DNA of 64,000 nt from Trichobilharzia regenti (taxonomy: Eukaryota; Platyhelminthes; Trematoda; Strigeidida; Schistosomatidae): positions 33,635,312 through 33,699,311 of the forward strand of contig OX235267.1 in assembly GCA_944472135.2 (NCBI GenBank). Reading direction: 5' to 3'. Below the pieces are notes generated by a model. That model was given only the letters and a program-made list of their open reading frames with translations. It did no database searches and was not told the DNA's origin. Both the position numbers and the translations under genes were made by a program. This document shows, piece by piece, positions 1 to 11,579 of the stretch. The stretch's first letter is position 1. The number at the start of each line of letters is the position of its first letter.

Positions 1-330
1 CTTAAATTCTCATTTATTTCTTTACTTTTATATGTATGTAACAACTTGAACTGCCTCATATTTTGAACAACGTTTCTACGTTAAAAAAAATATTTCACTT
101 CAGTTCCCGTATCATACATATGAGCATCAAGTTATGCTACAAATCATTTCAATTGTCTTCAAACTAGAACTATATGTGTGAATCAAGTGGAAATTAAGCT
201 CAGAACTTTTTACCACGTAAGTATTTAATATCATATAGAATATTGAATTATACAAGGGAAATTGTTTTGTTTTCTTTGAATATGTATAATGAAAGTGAAC
301 GTTCCGAAAGGGTTTGATGCCAAGCCGACA
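1..330. other. no feature seen (TRPM intron, AT-rich)
   Basis: AT-rich sequence without coding potential, repeat similarity or splice-like exon structure that I could recognise. It should lie in the intron downstream of TRPM exon J. Confidence 0.5.
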
Positions 331-920
331 AGAGTTTTAGAACCAGTGAAGACCAGGGAGTATTGAACAAGCGTTTAGTCCCAATTCGGGACTCTTCAAC
401 AGTGTGCACCCAAAACCTTCAGGTTAGAAGGGAAGCTCTTAAACCATTCAGCCCCATGAATTCCAACTTCTACCAATTTTTGATTTTAGTACGACCACCA
501 CCAGTCAGTGTCATCGGCGAGTATTTGTCCTTACACCGAACACACTGGTTACAACGTACAATTAGAACTCCAGGTAATTTCATTCTGTAGCCAGTCACTA
601 ATGGATATCAATCTGTGATCAAACTTCAAGCAAATCAAATCTCTGCCGAAACATAATCTGATGTTCACTAGTGACTGTTTGTAGGGGGAGGTTCCCTGTG
701 GTTCTGGTGAGAAGTGGTGACCAGTGGGGTTCACTTGGTCAGGTGCGAGGACAAATACTCGTCAGTGACTTTAGCTGGTGGCCGCACTAAAATCAAGAAC
801 TGATAGGAGTTGGAATTCATTAGGCCACTGAACAGGATCCCCCGAACCTACGATTCACGCCTGAAGGTCCTGGGTTCACAAATCATCGTATGCATATCGC
901 TAAAGAGTCTAAATGGGGAA
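330..920. repeat. degenerate SINE-1b, inverted pair
   Basis: The left part (about 330-540) reads in minus orientation: ribozyme-like module at 357-406, degraded tRNA-like box, and the body ending in GAGTATTTGTCCTTACACC. From about 600 the plus-strand tail and the next body unit follow (CTAGTGACTGTTTGTAGG, GTGGTGACCAGTGGGG), then a worn tRNA-like part ending in CCTGGGTTC. In the minus-strand module the stem II halves are GTCCC and GGGAC with five full pairs, although GAAA has become TAAA. The small plus and minus reading frames here are not genes. Confidence 0.6.
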
Positions 921-1684
921 ATCAGATTATTTGAAGTTATAGATTCGCTTTGCTAACGAATGTCAGTAAGCCCGAAATACACGTTCAGAGCTTCCAGCTG
1001 CTTTTACCTTCAACAATATAAGATCACTTGAAAGTGTACTGCGATGGCTAGCCAGCCATCTTGTTCGACTGTAAATATATTGCAAAACTTACTGATAGTA
1101 GTCTCCAGTCATCACTAAAGATTAGAGTAGATGACACTAGTTATCCCCCTTAGTAACCAGCCAATAAAAATAACTATATAGAATTTCACTTTTCAAACAA
1201 AGAAGAAGTCTCTCTGGGGTCAGCATAGATGTCTCACCAATGAAGGTAATCAAGCAACATAGTAGATTCCCACAGAAATTCGGGTAATGTCAAACAACAA
1301 TGAATTATGTGTGTTTATGATCGTTCAATTAATTAGTTGCATAATACTATTATTTAGCAAACTTCTTTTTGTCTGTTCTGCCTAAATTTATGGGTATTTT
1401 TTATATTTCCTTTGTGAGATACCATTTTTATGACAGAGAGAGAAAGCTATTGTTTTCATTCATTTTCATTTATATTTATTATGATGTCGTTCTACCTCTG
1501 AATATTCCCAACTTATGCGCCTCTCTATAGAATGAGATTAGAGGCATAAACACCCCGCGTTTTTTCGTTCATCTAAGAGTCTCCTGTCGGAATTTATTTC
1601 TTGCCCTCTTTTGTGTCAAAGGATGATTTTTAAATCTAGTAGTTTCTATCCAACAACTGATTTTCTTTGTTCCCTACCTTTCGA
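921..1684. other. no feature seen (TRPM intron)
   Basis: AT-rich intron sequence. No reading frame, tRNA-like box or recognised repeat was found. Confidence 0.45.
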
Positions 1685-1903
1685 AGATAAGGCTTTAGGC
1701 TTGAAGTTTCAGTAATAGTGGTGTTTCTTTTTCGGGATAGGGTTGCTGGTCCCACCCGAAAACTATTCTCTTTTCCAGGCCACCTACCGGATAGCAAGCA
1801 AATCAGGCGAGGTTCAGAAGTGTGTCCGTCGGTTGGCAATCAGGTCCGAACATACCCGAATGGCCAGCAAGCCTCCTACCATTGAATCGCCAACGTATTC
1901 TGA
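1685..1903 (-). repeat. SINE-2 (RTE-bodied tRNA SINE), diverged copy
   Basis: Reverse strand holds a diverged tRNA-like head (around 1820-1900), the GGTTGCTGGTCCCACCCG-type core and the segment GCTTGAAGTTTCAGTAATAG shared with other SINE-2 copies near 8.5, 23.9, 52.5 and 57.7 kb. The B box is damaged. Confidence 0.55.
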
Positions 1904-2017
1904 AGCTTCAAGGTTGGCCTAAAGTTGTATTATTGTTCTGTTAGGATGATTAATGCAAACAAATATTCCTTATATATATATATGTAAAACTTGGGCACTG
2001 TTGTGGTAGTAAGTAAT

Positions 2018-2944
2018 TCCATATTAGTTTGTTTATTAGATATATATCAAACAGTAAGGAAACAGTATTATTTACTGGAGGACACAGTTTCGAACAAAAT
2101 TTATTGTGGTTCATAATCATTCCATCAATTATAATCACACGACTTCGAAACTTGACTTTTATAGTTTTCTTTGTTTTCTCCTATTTGTAATGATAGTAGT
2201 GGTAATAATAATAGTATTAATGACGACACCAACAATAAGGAATCTAAATCATCAGTAGTAATCCCATACAAGGAAGGAACCTCGGAAGCCTTACGCAGAA
2301 TACTTAACAAGGCAGGAATAAAACTGGCTGGTATTCAAACCACCCACAAACTTAATTAGAAACAAGCTTTGTCGGTTAAAGGATGAATCCTGTGGAGCCT
2401 TTAAAACAAAACAATTTAGTTTATCTAATACCCTGACTGCAATGATTGTGAGGTCAAATACATAGGTCAAACTAGTAGAACAGGAGCAGCCAGACTAGCC
2501 GAACATAAAAACCTAGCAGCAAAATCTAGATTGGTTGACTCGAATAAGATAAGAAATCTAGAGAACAGTTCAGCTATACCACTCACCACATGCAATTACA
2601 CACAACCATACAATAGGGTGGGTGGGATAGGATGACAGTTTTAAAATCTAACGTAACAGGGTAGCGAGTGAAGAAGATTGATAACAGAAGCTTTGTTTAT
2701 CGAAACAACTGCAAACACATGTAATAGGAATGATTCAACACCTGCCCACCCAGATATCTGGAAAATTCTACTACCCCAACGACGACAAATAGGAGAAAAC
2801 AAAGAAAACTATAAAACTCAAGTTTGGAAGTCTTGTGATTATAATTGATATGATCATAAACAATAAATTTTGTTCGAAACTGTGTCATCCAGTAAGTAAT
2901 ACTGTTTCACTGTGTGATACATCTAATAAACAAACTAATATGGA
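2018..2944 (+). mobile_element. Penelope-like relic with inverted terminal repeats and GIY-YIG remnant
   Basis: Arms 2018-2188 and 2785-2944 are inverted copies of each other (compare TTCGAACAAAATTTATTG on the left with CAATAAATTTTGTTCGAA on the right). Between them a broken frame reads IPYKEGTSEALRRIL and, after frameshifts, YPDCNDCEVKYIGQTSRTG followed by ARLAEH. That matches the GIY-YIG nuclease domain (KYIGQTxR, then a helix with EH) found at the C-terminus of Penelope-like elements. The reverse transcriptase domain is absent, so this is a 5'-truncated copy. Inverted flanking repeats are a known arrangement for PLEs. A hammerhead-like string (TGAAGA ... GTTTATCGAAAC) lies at about 2666-2710. 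Confidence 0.72.
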
Positions 2945-3164
2945 AATATTCCTTATGTTAGTTAAACAGTTAAATGTCCGTTCGTTATAGAATCATTGGA
3001 AAATTTGGGAGTACTATACATCTGTTTCACCTGGCTTGGGACTCTCCAGGAGATTACTTAGAGTAGTGTTGGAAGATCATGACAAGCAGAGTCCACCAAG
3101 TTAAGTAAGACGACAGTCCCTCGCCTATCACACTGTCTGGCAGTTGGGTTATATATATATCGCG

Positions 3165-3425
3165 AATTCGCAGAAGTTGGAATTCATAGACCGTTGGATT
3201 TGAACCCAGTGGATGAATAGCCTACGAACTTGCTTTGTAACCGGAAGGTCGTGAGCTCGAACCTCACCATGGCCATGCAGCTGAAGAGTCCAGAACTAGG
3301 ACGCAAAAACGGAAAGGCTGTCCAGTACTCTCTTGTTTTCCAATAGTTCCCTAACTGGTGTTAGCTGGTAATCAAACCTGTAACCAACGCTTGAAAAAGT
3401 CAATTACTCAGAACATATTTAATGT
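3165..3425 (+). repeat. SINE-1 copy with ribozyme-like module
   Basis: Shows the body end (GAATTCGCAGAAGTTGGAATT), a tRNA-like part with worn B box (GAGCTCGAACC), the ribozyme-like module at 3275-3336 and the 3' tail ending CTGTAACCAACGCTTGAAA. In the module the 5' core CTGAAGA and stem II halves GTCC/GGAC are kept, as is the site CTGTCCAGTACTC, but the GAAA segment carries an insertion. Confidence 0.7.
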
Positions 3426-3925
3426 CTACAAGCCTATAAACCAGACGATTTATTGTATGAGAGCGCTCATGATAGTACTCAGTTGCAGTTCATGATCTAT
3501 TGGTTATGAGCCAATTGCTCATGTCGATGACCTATACCTTCACAAGCCCAAAAGTTGTATGAAACACACTTGCCCTGGATTCCCGTATTAGGCATTACCG
3601 AACAAGTGACTTCCAACGTACATATATATATATATATGCAATAAATTATAACAATTTGTAATGAATGACAAATAAGTGACGAAATAAAGTGATTTTAAAT
3701 AGTTTTTTTCTTATTATTTCCGTTACCATTTAAGTATGCAAATTTATTAGACAAAAGAGGCAACTATTTTTTTTTAACCTAATATTTATACAACGTTATG
3801 AGCAAAAACTGAGTTTTAAAACAGTCTATGCATTACTTTATTTTGTCGCTGAAAATGAAAAGAATAAATTTGTAATTTGCATATTTCCAAGTATTTGGTT
3901 TTTTGTAGGGATTTTCTGTGTTGTT
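3426..3925. other. no feature seen (TRPM intron)
   Basis: AT-rich; includes a short (TA)n run at about 3622-3637. Nothing else recognised. Confidence 0.45.
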
Positions 3926-3929
3926 TGCT

Positions 3930-4345
3930 TGGTTGGAGGATTTCATTATGAGTTGACATCGGTTACAGATGCATTGGAAAACCTGCCAGGGTGAACTAGA
4001 CAGGTAGTTGTTTCGTCCTACTTTGGGACTCCTACTTTTCAGTATGCGCCCACCCAGTGGGGTTCGAACCCACCCAGGACCTTCTGGTTACAAGGCGAGC
4101 TAGTTCGATTCGCTGGCTAGTTCATGAATTCTAACTTCTGCCACTTCAAGTCATAGTGTGAGCACTTCTCAATGTCTTCTTCGGTGAGTTACTGCCTCAC
4201 CTTCGACCTACTGTACTCTAGTGATCACTATACTCTACTGGTCACGACTTCCCACTGAAACTCCAGTTTAACTGCCTGAATAGGGCTAGTCGCTAGTCAG
4301 CATCAGATCAATTTTCAAGTATTGGTTTTTTTTGTTGTTGTAAGG
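3930..4345 (-). repeat. SINE-1 copy
   Basis: On the minus strand: 5' body (GCCCTATTCAGGCAG-type end), tRNA-like region with B box GGGTTCGAACCCC at about 4056-4070, ribozyme-like module (about 4000-4045, damaged), and the tail GCTGACATC...TTTCAT of the family. Confidence 0.7.
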
Positions 4346-4466
4346 ACTATTGTTTGATTGGTTGGAGGATTTCATCATGACGAAACAGCTGGCTGTCCAG
4401 TACTCCCTAGTGGTTTTCCAATGTTTCTCTAATTGATGTCAGCTCATGATGAAATCCTCCAACTAA
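4346..4466. repeat. fold-back SINE-1 tail remnant
   Basis: A short hairpin: TTGGAGGATTTCATCATGA at 4371-4389 is mirrored by TCATGATGAAATCCTCCAA near 4444-4462. Between them lies only the 3' half of the ribozyme-like module (GACGAAACAGCTGGCTGTCC then AGTACTCC). This looks like an inverted SINE-1 dimer that lost its middle. Confidence 0.6.
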
Positions 4467-5084
4467 TTTGTGTATCTTATACAATTAATTAGACTTAAAT
4501 ATTATTGTCTAAACTGTGGTGACACTGTATGCTTGCATAAGCATCTCACTATGTAGGTAGAGCATGATTCCAGTCTGTAATAAATTATTGCTTAAAATGT
4601 TTAGGAGTAGATAAAGAATACTCTGTTGGAACTGTATACTATAAAAAATAAAAAACAAATGATTCCATCGTGTTATTAAAATACAATTTGCCTGTTGGAC
4701 TTTTGATTTTCATTTAAATGACACTTCCTTTCAAAACATGCATGCTAAACAGTGTGAACTTTTAAAACACAGATACAAGATATATCTTAGGACATAAAAT
4801 CATTGGATGATTTACACGAATTATTTAAAATTGTATAACAAGTTGAGGCAAGGTAGATTTTGTCAGAAGTTGTCATCACTTAGTAAACTATTTAAAACTA
4901 GAGTGAAGTGAAGAGCTGTTTCATCTAATCTTGCTACTCTACAACCACACAAACCCATGATCGAATTAAACTACGTATCGAAGACAGGATATTCAGTTTA
5001 CAAGATAAGCATGTTACTTTTCAACCACTTGGTTGGAATCCAAAGACAAATGGATTTTAATATCTGTGAATTAGCAATACGGTG
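4467..5084. other. no feature seen (TRPM intron)
   Basis: AT-rich, no recognisable genes or repeats. Confidence 0.45.
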
Positions 5085-5430
5085 TGGCCATAATAGTGAG
5101 GATGTGGTTCGTTCGTTGGCTTAAATACTTGGTTTTTATCCGAAGGTCATGGGTTCGATTCTCGCTTCATTTAGCACTCACACGATAGTGTGGCGTTTAA
5201 CCTGATATATGATAAATCAATTCTGCATAACTCAGCTGAAATTTAACAACCAACGCAACAGAATCACGTCACAGGAATCAACCTTGAATTCAAGTAAATC
5301 ACCACAAACCAACATTTACAAGTTAATATACTGTTCACTAGTGACTGACTAAGGGATGGAATTCTTGGAGTTCAAGTAAGTGGTTACTGATGCGGTCGGC
5401 CAAGTTGAGTGTGATGACATTGGATGGCAA
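5085..5430 (+). repeat. tRNA-like fragment and SINE-1b body fragment
   Basis: At 5085-5165 a tRNA-like stretch with B-box-like GGGTTCGATTCTC follows CCGAAGGTCAT. About 5330-5430 resembles the SINE-1b body (CACTAGTGACTGACTAAGGG, GTGGTTACTGATGCGGTCGG). Both are diverged. Confidence 0.4.
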
Positions 5431-6535
5431 TCGAGGTATACGTGAGTTGACAGAAGTTTTGGTTGGAGTGGGGTGGGTATATTGTTGAATAATCCTCAAT
5501 TGGTTCCAGTATTCATCGAGAACTCTTTATTTATCTACATTTATACTGGAGGCTTGCTTAAATCACAAAATTGTAACACTTGCGAAACTGGGATATATAA
5601 ATAAATACTTTATAACATATAAACCTGATATAAGTGTAATTATTTCTCTTATATTGTCTATAAGGGTCACGTGAGTTTTGTGTACCAATTATCGAACGAT
5701 GCGAAAGTACTGAACATAAATGATCAAACGCTCAATCTGTGCTTCCAAACCTCCCACCTAAAATGTTTATGATTTGTTGTTATAATGAAGCTGTTTGATT
5801 CGTGTTCAGTAGTGTGTCATGTCAGTTGGTAGGTCAGTGTGTGTCCTTTTCTTTTTTAAAGATGAGGTGAAATCCCGTGCTCCAGAAGTCCTTACACAGT
5901 TAAGTAACTTAAAATTTTAGCCACTTTATTTTGTATTGTGATCAGACTATGATATCTTTGAATCGCAACCATTTACCAACACACATGGATAAATAGAATA
6001 TGAAGAAAACTATCCTGGAGGATTGAAAGGAACTTCAGATGGAATGATAATGTATCAGATGGTACAGTATCGACTACCATATATATACATATACATATAT
6101 ATGAAATAAACAAAAGAATTATTCGAGAAGAACATTAGAATGTCCTATATACGTTGGTGGTTCAGTGGCAGATTGCTCAGCAAAGTGGGAAGGTTGAATG
6201 AGGCTAGCAACCATAGCGCGTGAAAAAAACACCATCTCTCTTCGAGTTTCACAGCTCTACCTACAAGCTATAAGTTTCACTTGGGACACAAAGGAATGAA
6301 ATATAAATGAAATAATGAACATGCTGTCAAAATATTTGCTGGATGTCTAGTTTTCATCTTATTTGATTGCATTCTATCTATCTAGTGCATAATATTTGTA
6401 ACAAGATTATGTACACTAGGATGCATTATGATTCGGTGGGATTATAGGCGTCAACAGAGAGCATTCGAGTACCTAACGGTTAGGTATATTCCATTTGTCC
6501 TTCTTATTTCTTTCCAAGTGTTAGTTCACAGAGAT
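5431..6535. other. mostly featureless intron; worn SINE-2-like piece
   Basis: Most of it is unremarkable AT-rich DNA. At about 6150-6300 GTGGTTCAGTGGCAG, GAGGCTAGCAACC and TTCACTTGGGACACAAAGG resemble, in order, the head, body and tail of SINE-2, strongly diverged. Confidence 0.35.
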
Positions 6536-6539
6536 TTTG

Positions 6540-6690
6540 TTAATTTCAAATTAGATCACGAAGTGATATCAGTTAGACGAACACAGACGATTTTTCACGA
6601 CCACCAGTCAAAGACCTCGGTGAGTATTTGTCCTTACACCTTACCTAATGAACCCTACTGATCAAGACCTATCACTAGAACATCAGACAA
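6540..6690 (-). repeat. SINE-1b fragment
   Basis: ACGACCACCAGTCAAAGACC and GAGTATTTGTCCTTACACC are the body end in minus orientation. Tail and tRNA parts are missing or degraded. Confidence 0.5.
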
Positions 6691-7089
6691 CGTTTTCCTT
6701 ATATATGTGTGCTTTCCAAATGAAGCTGTTGTTAAATATCATGTTGATTTGATTCCATTTCTAAACTTCATCCGATACCATATAAGATCATTTGTGACCA
6801 ACACAGCTAATTTTTCATGTCTTGGACCACATATCACAGGTTAGAATCTCAAAATTCAGACCGACTATTATGGCGTGTAAAACCTAGATCTCAGCAGATG
6901 TCTTTCTAGCATCTGACATTTAATTTAGTGGAAGGAGTGCTGTTCAACATATCTCGTATTCAGAATCACTAACTAGTCAAATCATCCAAAAGCCTACAAG
7001 AAGAAGGCTGTAAATTCATAAAAATATGACTAGTAATAAAGATGAAGATAGCACACAATTATAAACATAACTAACAACAATAAACATAC

Positions 7090-7162
7090 CATTTTCACTA
7101 GCATATAAATGTATGGACCAGAAAATCTCCAAATTTGCATTAATTCCAGAAATCTCATCTGC
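7090..7162 (-). CDS. TRPM: TRPM channel, exon J (S4 and S4-S5 linker)
   Basis: 73-nt exon with acceptor tcttttttag and donor GTATGT. One base completes the Trp codon of exon I, giving WQMRFLELMQIWRF then SGPYIYMLVKM, ending in phase 0. This matches the TRPM S4 and the highly conserved S4-S5 GPYIxMxxxM motif (usual form RLLHIFxxNxxLGPYIIMxxxM). The next exons (S5, pore, S6, TRP box, C-terminus) were not found in the remaining 7 kb and should lie beyond the left edge. Confidence 0.88.
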
Positions 7163-7582
7163 CTAAAAAAGATATAAATAAATAACAGTAAGCATATATG
7201 TTAAAAAAAATGGCGGGGACACTTGATGAATTCTAGATTCCATTGTTAATGGATCAAGTATTTAATCCTTGTTTAGCCTACCCGATTTTTGAACATCCAT
7301 ATATACAAGTGGCTTTACTGGATATCTCCGCTAACTGTAACTTCGTAGTTCATCGCTATGATGGTTTGATGACAAGTTATATTTTTTAGGCAAAGTTCAA
7401 CAATAGCGTCCCAGGGCTGTGAACGCTCCAATGACCTTGAACGCATGCTAGTCATCGTTGGCTAACGGCATCTGTCATTAGTTATCATAGCTGAAATATC
7501 AACGCTTTTCACCAACTTAGGAGCAAATTTCACCTAGATCACGTTTTTAAGTACTGTTTGGACAATGTATTAATAGCTCGTT

Positions 7583-7760
7583 AGGGTTAGGATTAAGGTT
7601 AAAGTAAGTATTGGGGTTAGGGTTAGGATCAGGATCAGGGTTGTAATTGGCATTAAGGTTAGAATTACGGTTTGAAAAAGGGTTATTATTAGGGGTAGGA
7701 TTAAAATTAGGTTTAGTGTTAGGGTCAAGATTAAGCTTATGGTTACGATTAGAGATAAAC
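7583..7760 (+). repeat. degenerate interstitial telomere-like (TTAGGG) array
   Basis: About 180 bp of imperfect GGTTAG, GGATTA and GGGTTA units with a few exact TTAGGG repeats, and almost no C. TTAGGG is the schistosome telomere repeat. The minus-strand reading frame across it (repeated Ile-Leu-Thr) is an artefact of the hexamer. Confidence 0.75.
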
Positions 7761-8454
7761 TTATAGGTGATGCCATTTATTTAAATTTTTTTATTATCCA
7801 CGTTTTTCCGATAAGTAGTCGTCTATCCTCTTGCTGGAAACCATAATAATTCAATCGAGGGTTTCTTGGAAGAGAGATGAGAGCAAGCAGGATGAGAGAG
7901 ATAAACGGTTCACAGGAAAAACAGTTTATCTGTAGTCATCTCGGTGAATACACATGTACAGAAACTAGTCTAACTTAGCAACTGATACTCCCCCATATAA
8001 CTAGGACGTATTTTTAAGTCATGTCAGAGAAAGATAACCTGTGTAGTGTGTTTTCATGCATGTTCTCGTCAATATACATCATTTTTTTGAGCAAACATTC
8101 TCATTTTTATGACTGATCAGCTGAAGGTCACTCATGCGTTCGCACTCCTGGGACGCTATTATTGCAGTTTGCCATATTTTTGGCATGCTTTTTAATTGAA
8201 ATTTTGCACTAAAACAAAATTTTTTTCTGGTGTACATATATATTATCGGTAGAATTATATTCTTGAACTGCATTACATTTGTTGCACTTTTATTAGAAAA
8301 TGTTGCTTGATACTGATACCCTAAGCAATGTAATGGATTAAAAGATGCAGTGAGTTCGAAAGTTATACTTGTATCATTGAATTTTCATGAAATCATGTTA
8401 GACTGTTTAACCTATTTGTTGAAACTCCTAATTTTTTTTTTAATTTTTATTTTA
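7761..8454. other. no feature seen (TRPM intron)
   Basis: No convincing frame, repeat or RNA gene. Confidence 0.45.
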
Positions 8455-8663
8455 TTCCTTTGTGTTCCCAGTGGAACATGGCGCTTCAAGCCACAGCCTT
8501 GAAGTTTCCGTAACATTGGTGTTTATTTTTATGGGTGGGATTGCCAGTCTCCCGCCTGGCCTATTACCAGCCAAGCGATCTTCTTTAGAAATGCATCGGC
8601 GGGGGATTGAACCCCGGACCATCTGAGTGGCTGGCAAGCATCGTACGTCTGCGCCACGACTCA
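8455..8663 (-). repeat. SINE-2 (RTE-bodied tRNA SINE)
   Basis: Minus strand: tRNA-like head GTGGCGCAGACGTACGATGC, B box GGGGTTCAATCCCC, body GGGAGACTGGCAATCCCACC then CATAAAAATAAACACC, and 3' end GGCTTGAAGCG followed by GTTCCACTGGGAACAC. The 3' end copies the terminal sequence of the RTE element. Confidence 0.75.
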
Positions 8664-9139
8664 CAAAACCCCCTAATACCCACCAGATAAAGCAGGTGGT
8701 TCCACTACTTCAAGAACGGATATACCATATGATTATTCTTCATATATTACTAGTGACTCTGACACACACACACGCACAAATATACCATAAGTGTAACAAA
8801 TTATCCATAGTACAATTTTCCTGTAGTCAGTGTTACTTTCCACACCGATAGGGTGTATGTAAAAGCAAAGTATCAGATGATTAGCTACAAGAATAAATAA
8901 GTTCATTGTCACTAGCAGTTAAATATCGACAAGTGATTGAAAATTAGGCATTTATTATATTTTGATAATTGATTAGGTCACATGATCACTGTAGGTCAAT
9001 ATATCAGATAATCATGTCAAGAACGTGTCGTAAAATAGTTCTTTCCTTGATTGTGACTATTTTTAAGAATTTGAATCAATTTCAATGTAGATAGATTTCA
9101 TCGTCAACCACCATCATTTAGAGGTTAGTGGGAGCCATA

Positions 9140-9420
9140 GAGCACTGGGCATATAGTATGGAGCTGTTCAACAATGCGCACCCACAACCTCACCAGGGGC
9201 TCCGGGTTATAACAACAAAGGTTAGAATTTACGGGTCATTGAATTTTGATCCAAATGGTTGAATGGTCAACTAGCTTGGTCTCCTGACCTGAATGCCCCA
9301 GGTTCGATCACAGGTGGGGTTGTCGGTGAGCACTGATGAAGGGTTCCAAACTAGAACGAAACAATGCTGCTGGTTCTCAAAGACCACTAACTGATGTTGC
9401 TTCGGGATGATGTCTACATT
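9140..9420 (+). repeat. SINE-1 copy with compensatory stem II change
   Basis: Head-to-head remnants at 9140-9200, then body end, tRNA-like part with B box CAGGTTCGATCACAG and a ribozyme-like module at 9327-9385. Stem II is GTTC/GAAC here instead of the family GTCC/GGAC, a paired change that keeps the helix. The core reads ATGAAGG and GAAA. Confidence 0.6.
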
Positions 9421-10205
9421 GAAACAGATTCCCTTGTGATGGAATTGAGGAATAAAAGTTTGCCTGATTGAAGAATATTCTTAGACTGATTGATTGGTCA
9501 CCGGGATGTAATCATTGCCGTGCATCTAATCCTTGGTATTCGTGTAGACTGGAATATATATCAGTTATGTTTGCAAGTTTGATCACCAATTTACCTGGCT
9601 TACCATCATGATACACTTTAGATTATTAATGTTAGATATTTTAGGGGCAATCAGTTGGAAGCCTAGGATCTAGGGTTAGAATCTCTGAGGGGACATCATT
9701 TATTTCAAGGTTGTTGAGACGTCTTGCTGAAAAGTCAATTCCGGGTCACCAAAGCAGATGGCTGCTAAACTCATGCAGAATTCTAATAGCTTATTTCATA
9801 TGGAAGTCAGTGTTATCCAGAAAGGTAATGATGGTTTTGCGATTAAACTATTCACTTCAGAGAATACAACTACACCAACAATGGTAAGTATTGCTTACTT
9901 GACGAATAGACGTGACCTAACTACTGGGCGGTGTTTCCCAATTACGGTTAGTGTATTTTCGAAGTGTATCCAATTTATTCAGAACAAGGATGTAAAGTAT
10001 ATGGAAATATTTATGAACTGTGTGTGTGATGCACATATGTGTGTCGTAAAGTAGTTAGATAAAAAGCTTCAATCTTACTGGGGTTATATACTAGACTTCA
10101 GTAAATATTTGTAGACGTTTTGAAAAGGGACCTTCAGTAAGAAAGTACTTTATAAGAAATTTGAAAGTAGTTTTCGTCACAAACCCGTAGAAACCAAATA
10201 GTATT
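9421..10205. other. no supported gene
   Basis: A 98-codon plus-strand frame at 9758-10054 has no recognisable motif, no matching splice context and ordinary intronic base composition; I do not call it. The rest is AT-rich without repeats that I recognise. Confidence 0.4.
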
Positions 10206-10209
10206 GTAC

Positions 10210-10910
10210 AGTGAGTTATGTTATTATCCTTTTCCCTTGGGTTCCGAGTGGACACATTCTACTTTGTCCTATTTTCTGCAGTTCTCTTTAGCTGGCTCCA
10301 TGATAGCCTATAGTCTCTCATCTTCTCCTCATACGATCTCCTCCATGTCACCCTCCGACTAACACTCGACTTGCCTTTCTCCATTCTGGTTCCCCTGGAG
10401 CTATGGTCTGGCTCTTGGTGCCACTCGACGATCACCTCAGCATGTGTTCGATCCATCAACATTTCCTTTTACATATTTGTTGAGTGACAGATTCTCAACT
10501 AGTTCCTTCTCAGAGTTTCTTGTTGCTAGTTACTTCTATCTGGCAGTTTGATCGAGCTAGAGAGGTCAGATGTTGACGCGTGTGCCATGTTTATGACCCA
10601 TATAGAAGAACAAACTCGACATTTTTGTTGAACATCTGAATCTTGTTTCTCATGCTGAGTGTAGACGATTTCCAAGCTGACTTCAGAGTGATGAAAGTCT
10701 GCCTTGCTTTTCCAATTCTCGTCTGTTTTGACATCCTCAGCTGTGCCATCCGCCTGTAGTAGGAACGATGCTTCCTCGGTAAGTGAAGGAAATAAGCTCT
10801 TTCAAACTGCTTCTAGTGATTGGTGCTGGCTGTCTTCTCTAAGTTTGTTGGCAGTCCTATCTTTGCTGCCAACTTATTGGTTTTTGCCGGTAGGTCTTGG
10901 ACGCAAATCA
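10210..10910 (-). pseudogene. RTE LINE fragment (3' half, broken)
   Basis: Minus-strand relic of the C-terminal third of an RTE reverse transcriptase polyprotein. Frames with shifts match RTE residues after the FADD box (ITLKSxW, SVLLYGSETW) and the end, VTWRRSYEEKMRDY and SQLKRTAENRTK, next to a TTCCxxTGGGAACC-like 3' terminus. Multiple frameshifts and deletions make it non-functional. Confidence 0.75.
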
Positions 10911-11029
10911 TCCGCGAAATCACATCTTATAGTTAGTCGGCTGCATATAAATATCACACTTCAAAAGGCATTTTTTTCCACTTAAGAATTTTACAAGAAT
11001 TCAAATTTCGAAATCTTGTGGTTCAGAGA

Positions 11030-11400
11030 ATTGTTGCGCATTACACTGAAAGCATTTCTTACGGCTTTTCCCTCGCAATCATCAACACCTACACCTTCGT
11101 TCAGTCAGAAGGAAAAACAGCTCTAGCAGGAGGTGAACCATTCAAGAACGTAAATACTTAACAAACATGCTGTAAAAAAATAGAGATGGAGTAGGTAAAC
11201 ACTAAGGGAACCATTGAATTACCTCACATGTCAAACCCTTGAGTGGAAGCCGAATGGAAGGCGATGAGTCGAACGTCTTAGAGTAAGGGACACAGAGGTG
11301 ATCATGTGAAGAGCTATTCGAAAGTGATTCCACGGAACCGAGCGGATTGGAGACCGACGCTGATGCTCGTAAAGCCATGAATAAATGGTGATCACATTAA
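11030..11400 (+). pseudogene. diverged RTE-type 3' fragment
   Basis: The stretch AACCCTTGAGTGGAAGCCGAA, GGCGATGAGTCGAACG, ACAGAGGTGATCATG aligns by eye with the 3' coding end of RTE elements (WNPxGRRxxGRPRxTWRR...). Strongly mutated. Confidence 0.45.
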
Positions 11401-11579
11401 CGTGTTGCTTAGCTTAATAACTATAGAATGCCATATAGAAGTAGACATTTACGCGGTTTAACACGCATGCAACAGTGTTCATCTGTTTCAAACACAAACA
11501 ACCTACATAGATATATTCGAAAGTATAATTTCTAGGGGGGAAAAATGAGATAAGTAACACTTATTACCTTATAACTTAC

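Noticed and set aside
1..7089. Missing TRPM S5-pore-S6 exons
   Set aside because: I looked on the minus strand for an S5 or pore-like hydrophobic frame with splice borders and found none; they are probably beyond the left edge.
7570..7776. 68-codon minus-strand frame rich in Ile, Leu and Thr
   Set aside because: It is the translation of degenerate CCCTAA-type hexamers; low complexity, not a gene.
9758..10054. 98-codon plus-strand frame
   Set aside because: No recognisable domain, no splice or promoter context, ordinary intron composition; length is within chance for AT-rich DNA of this size.
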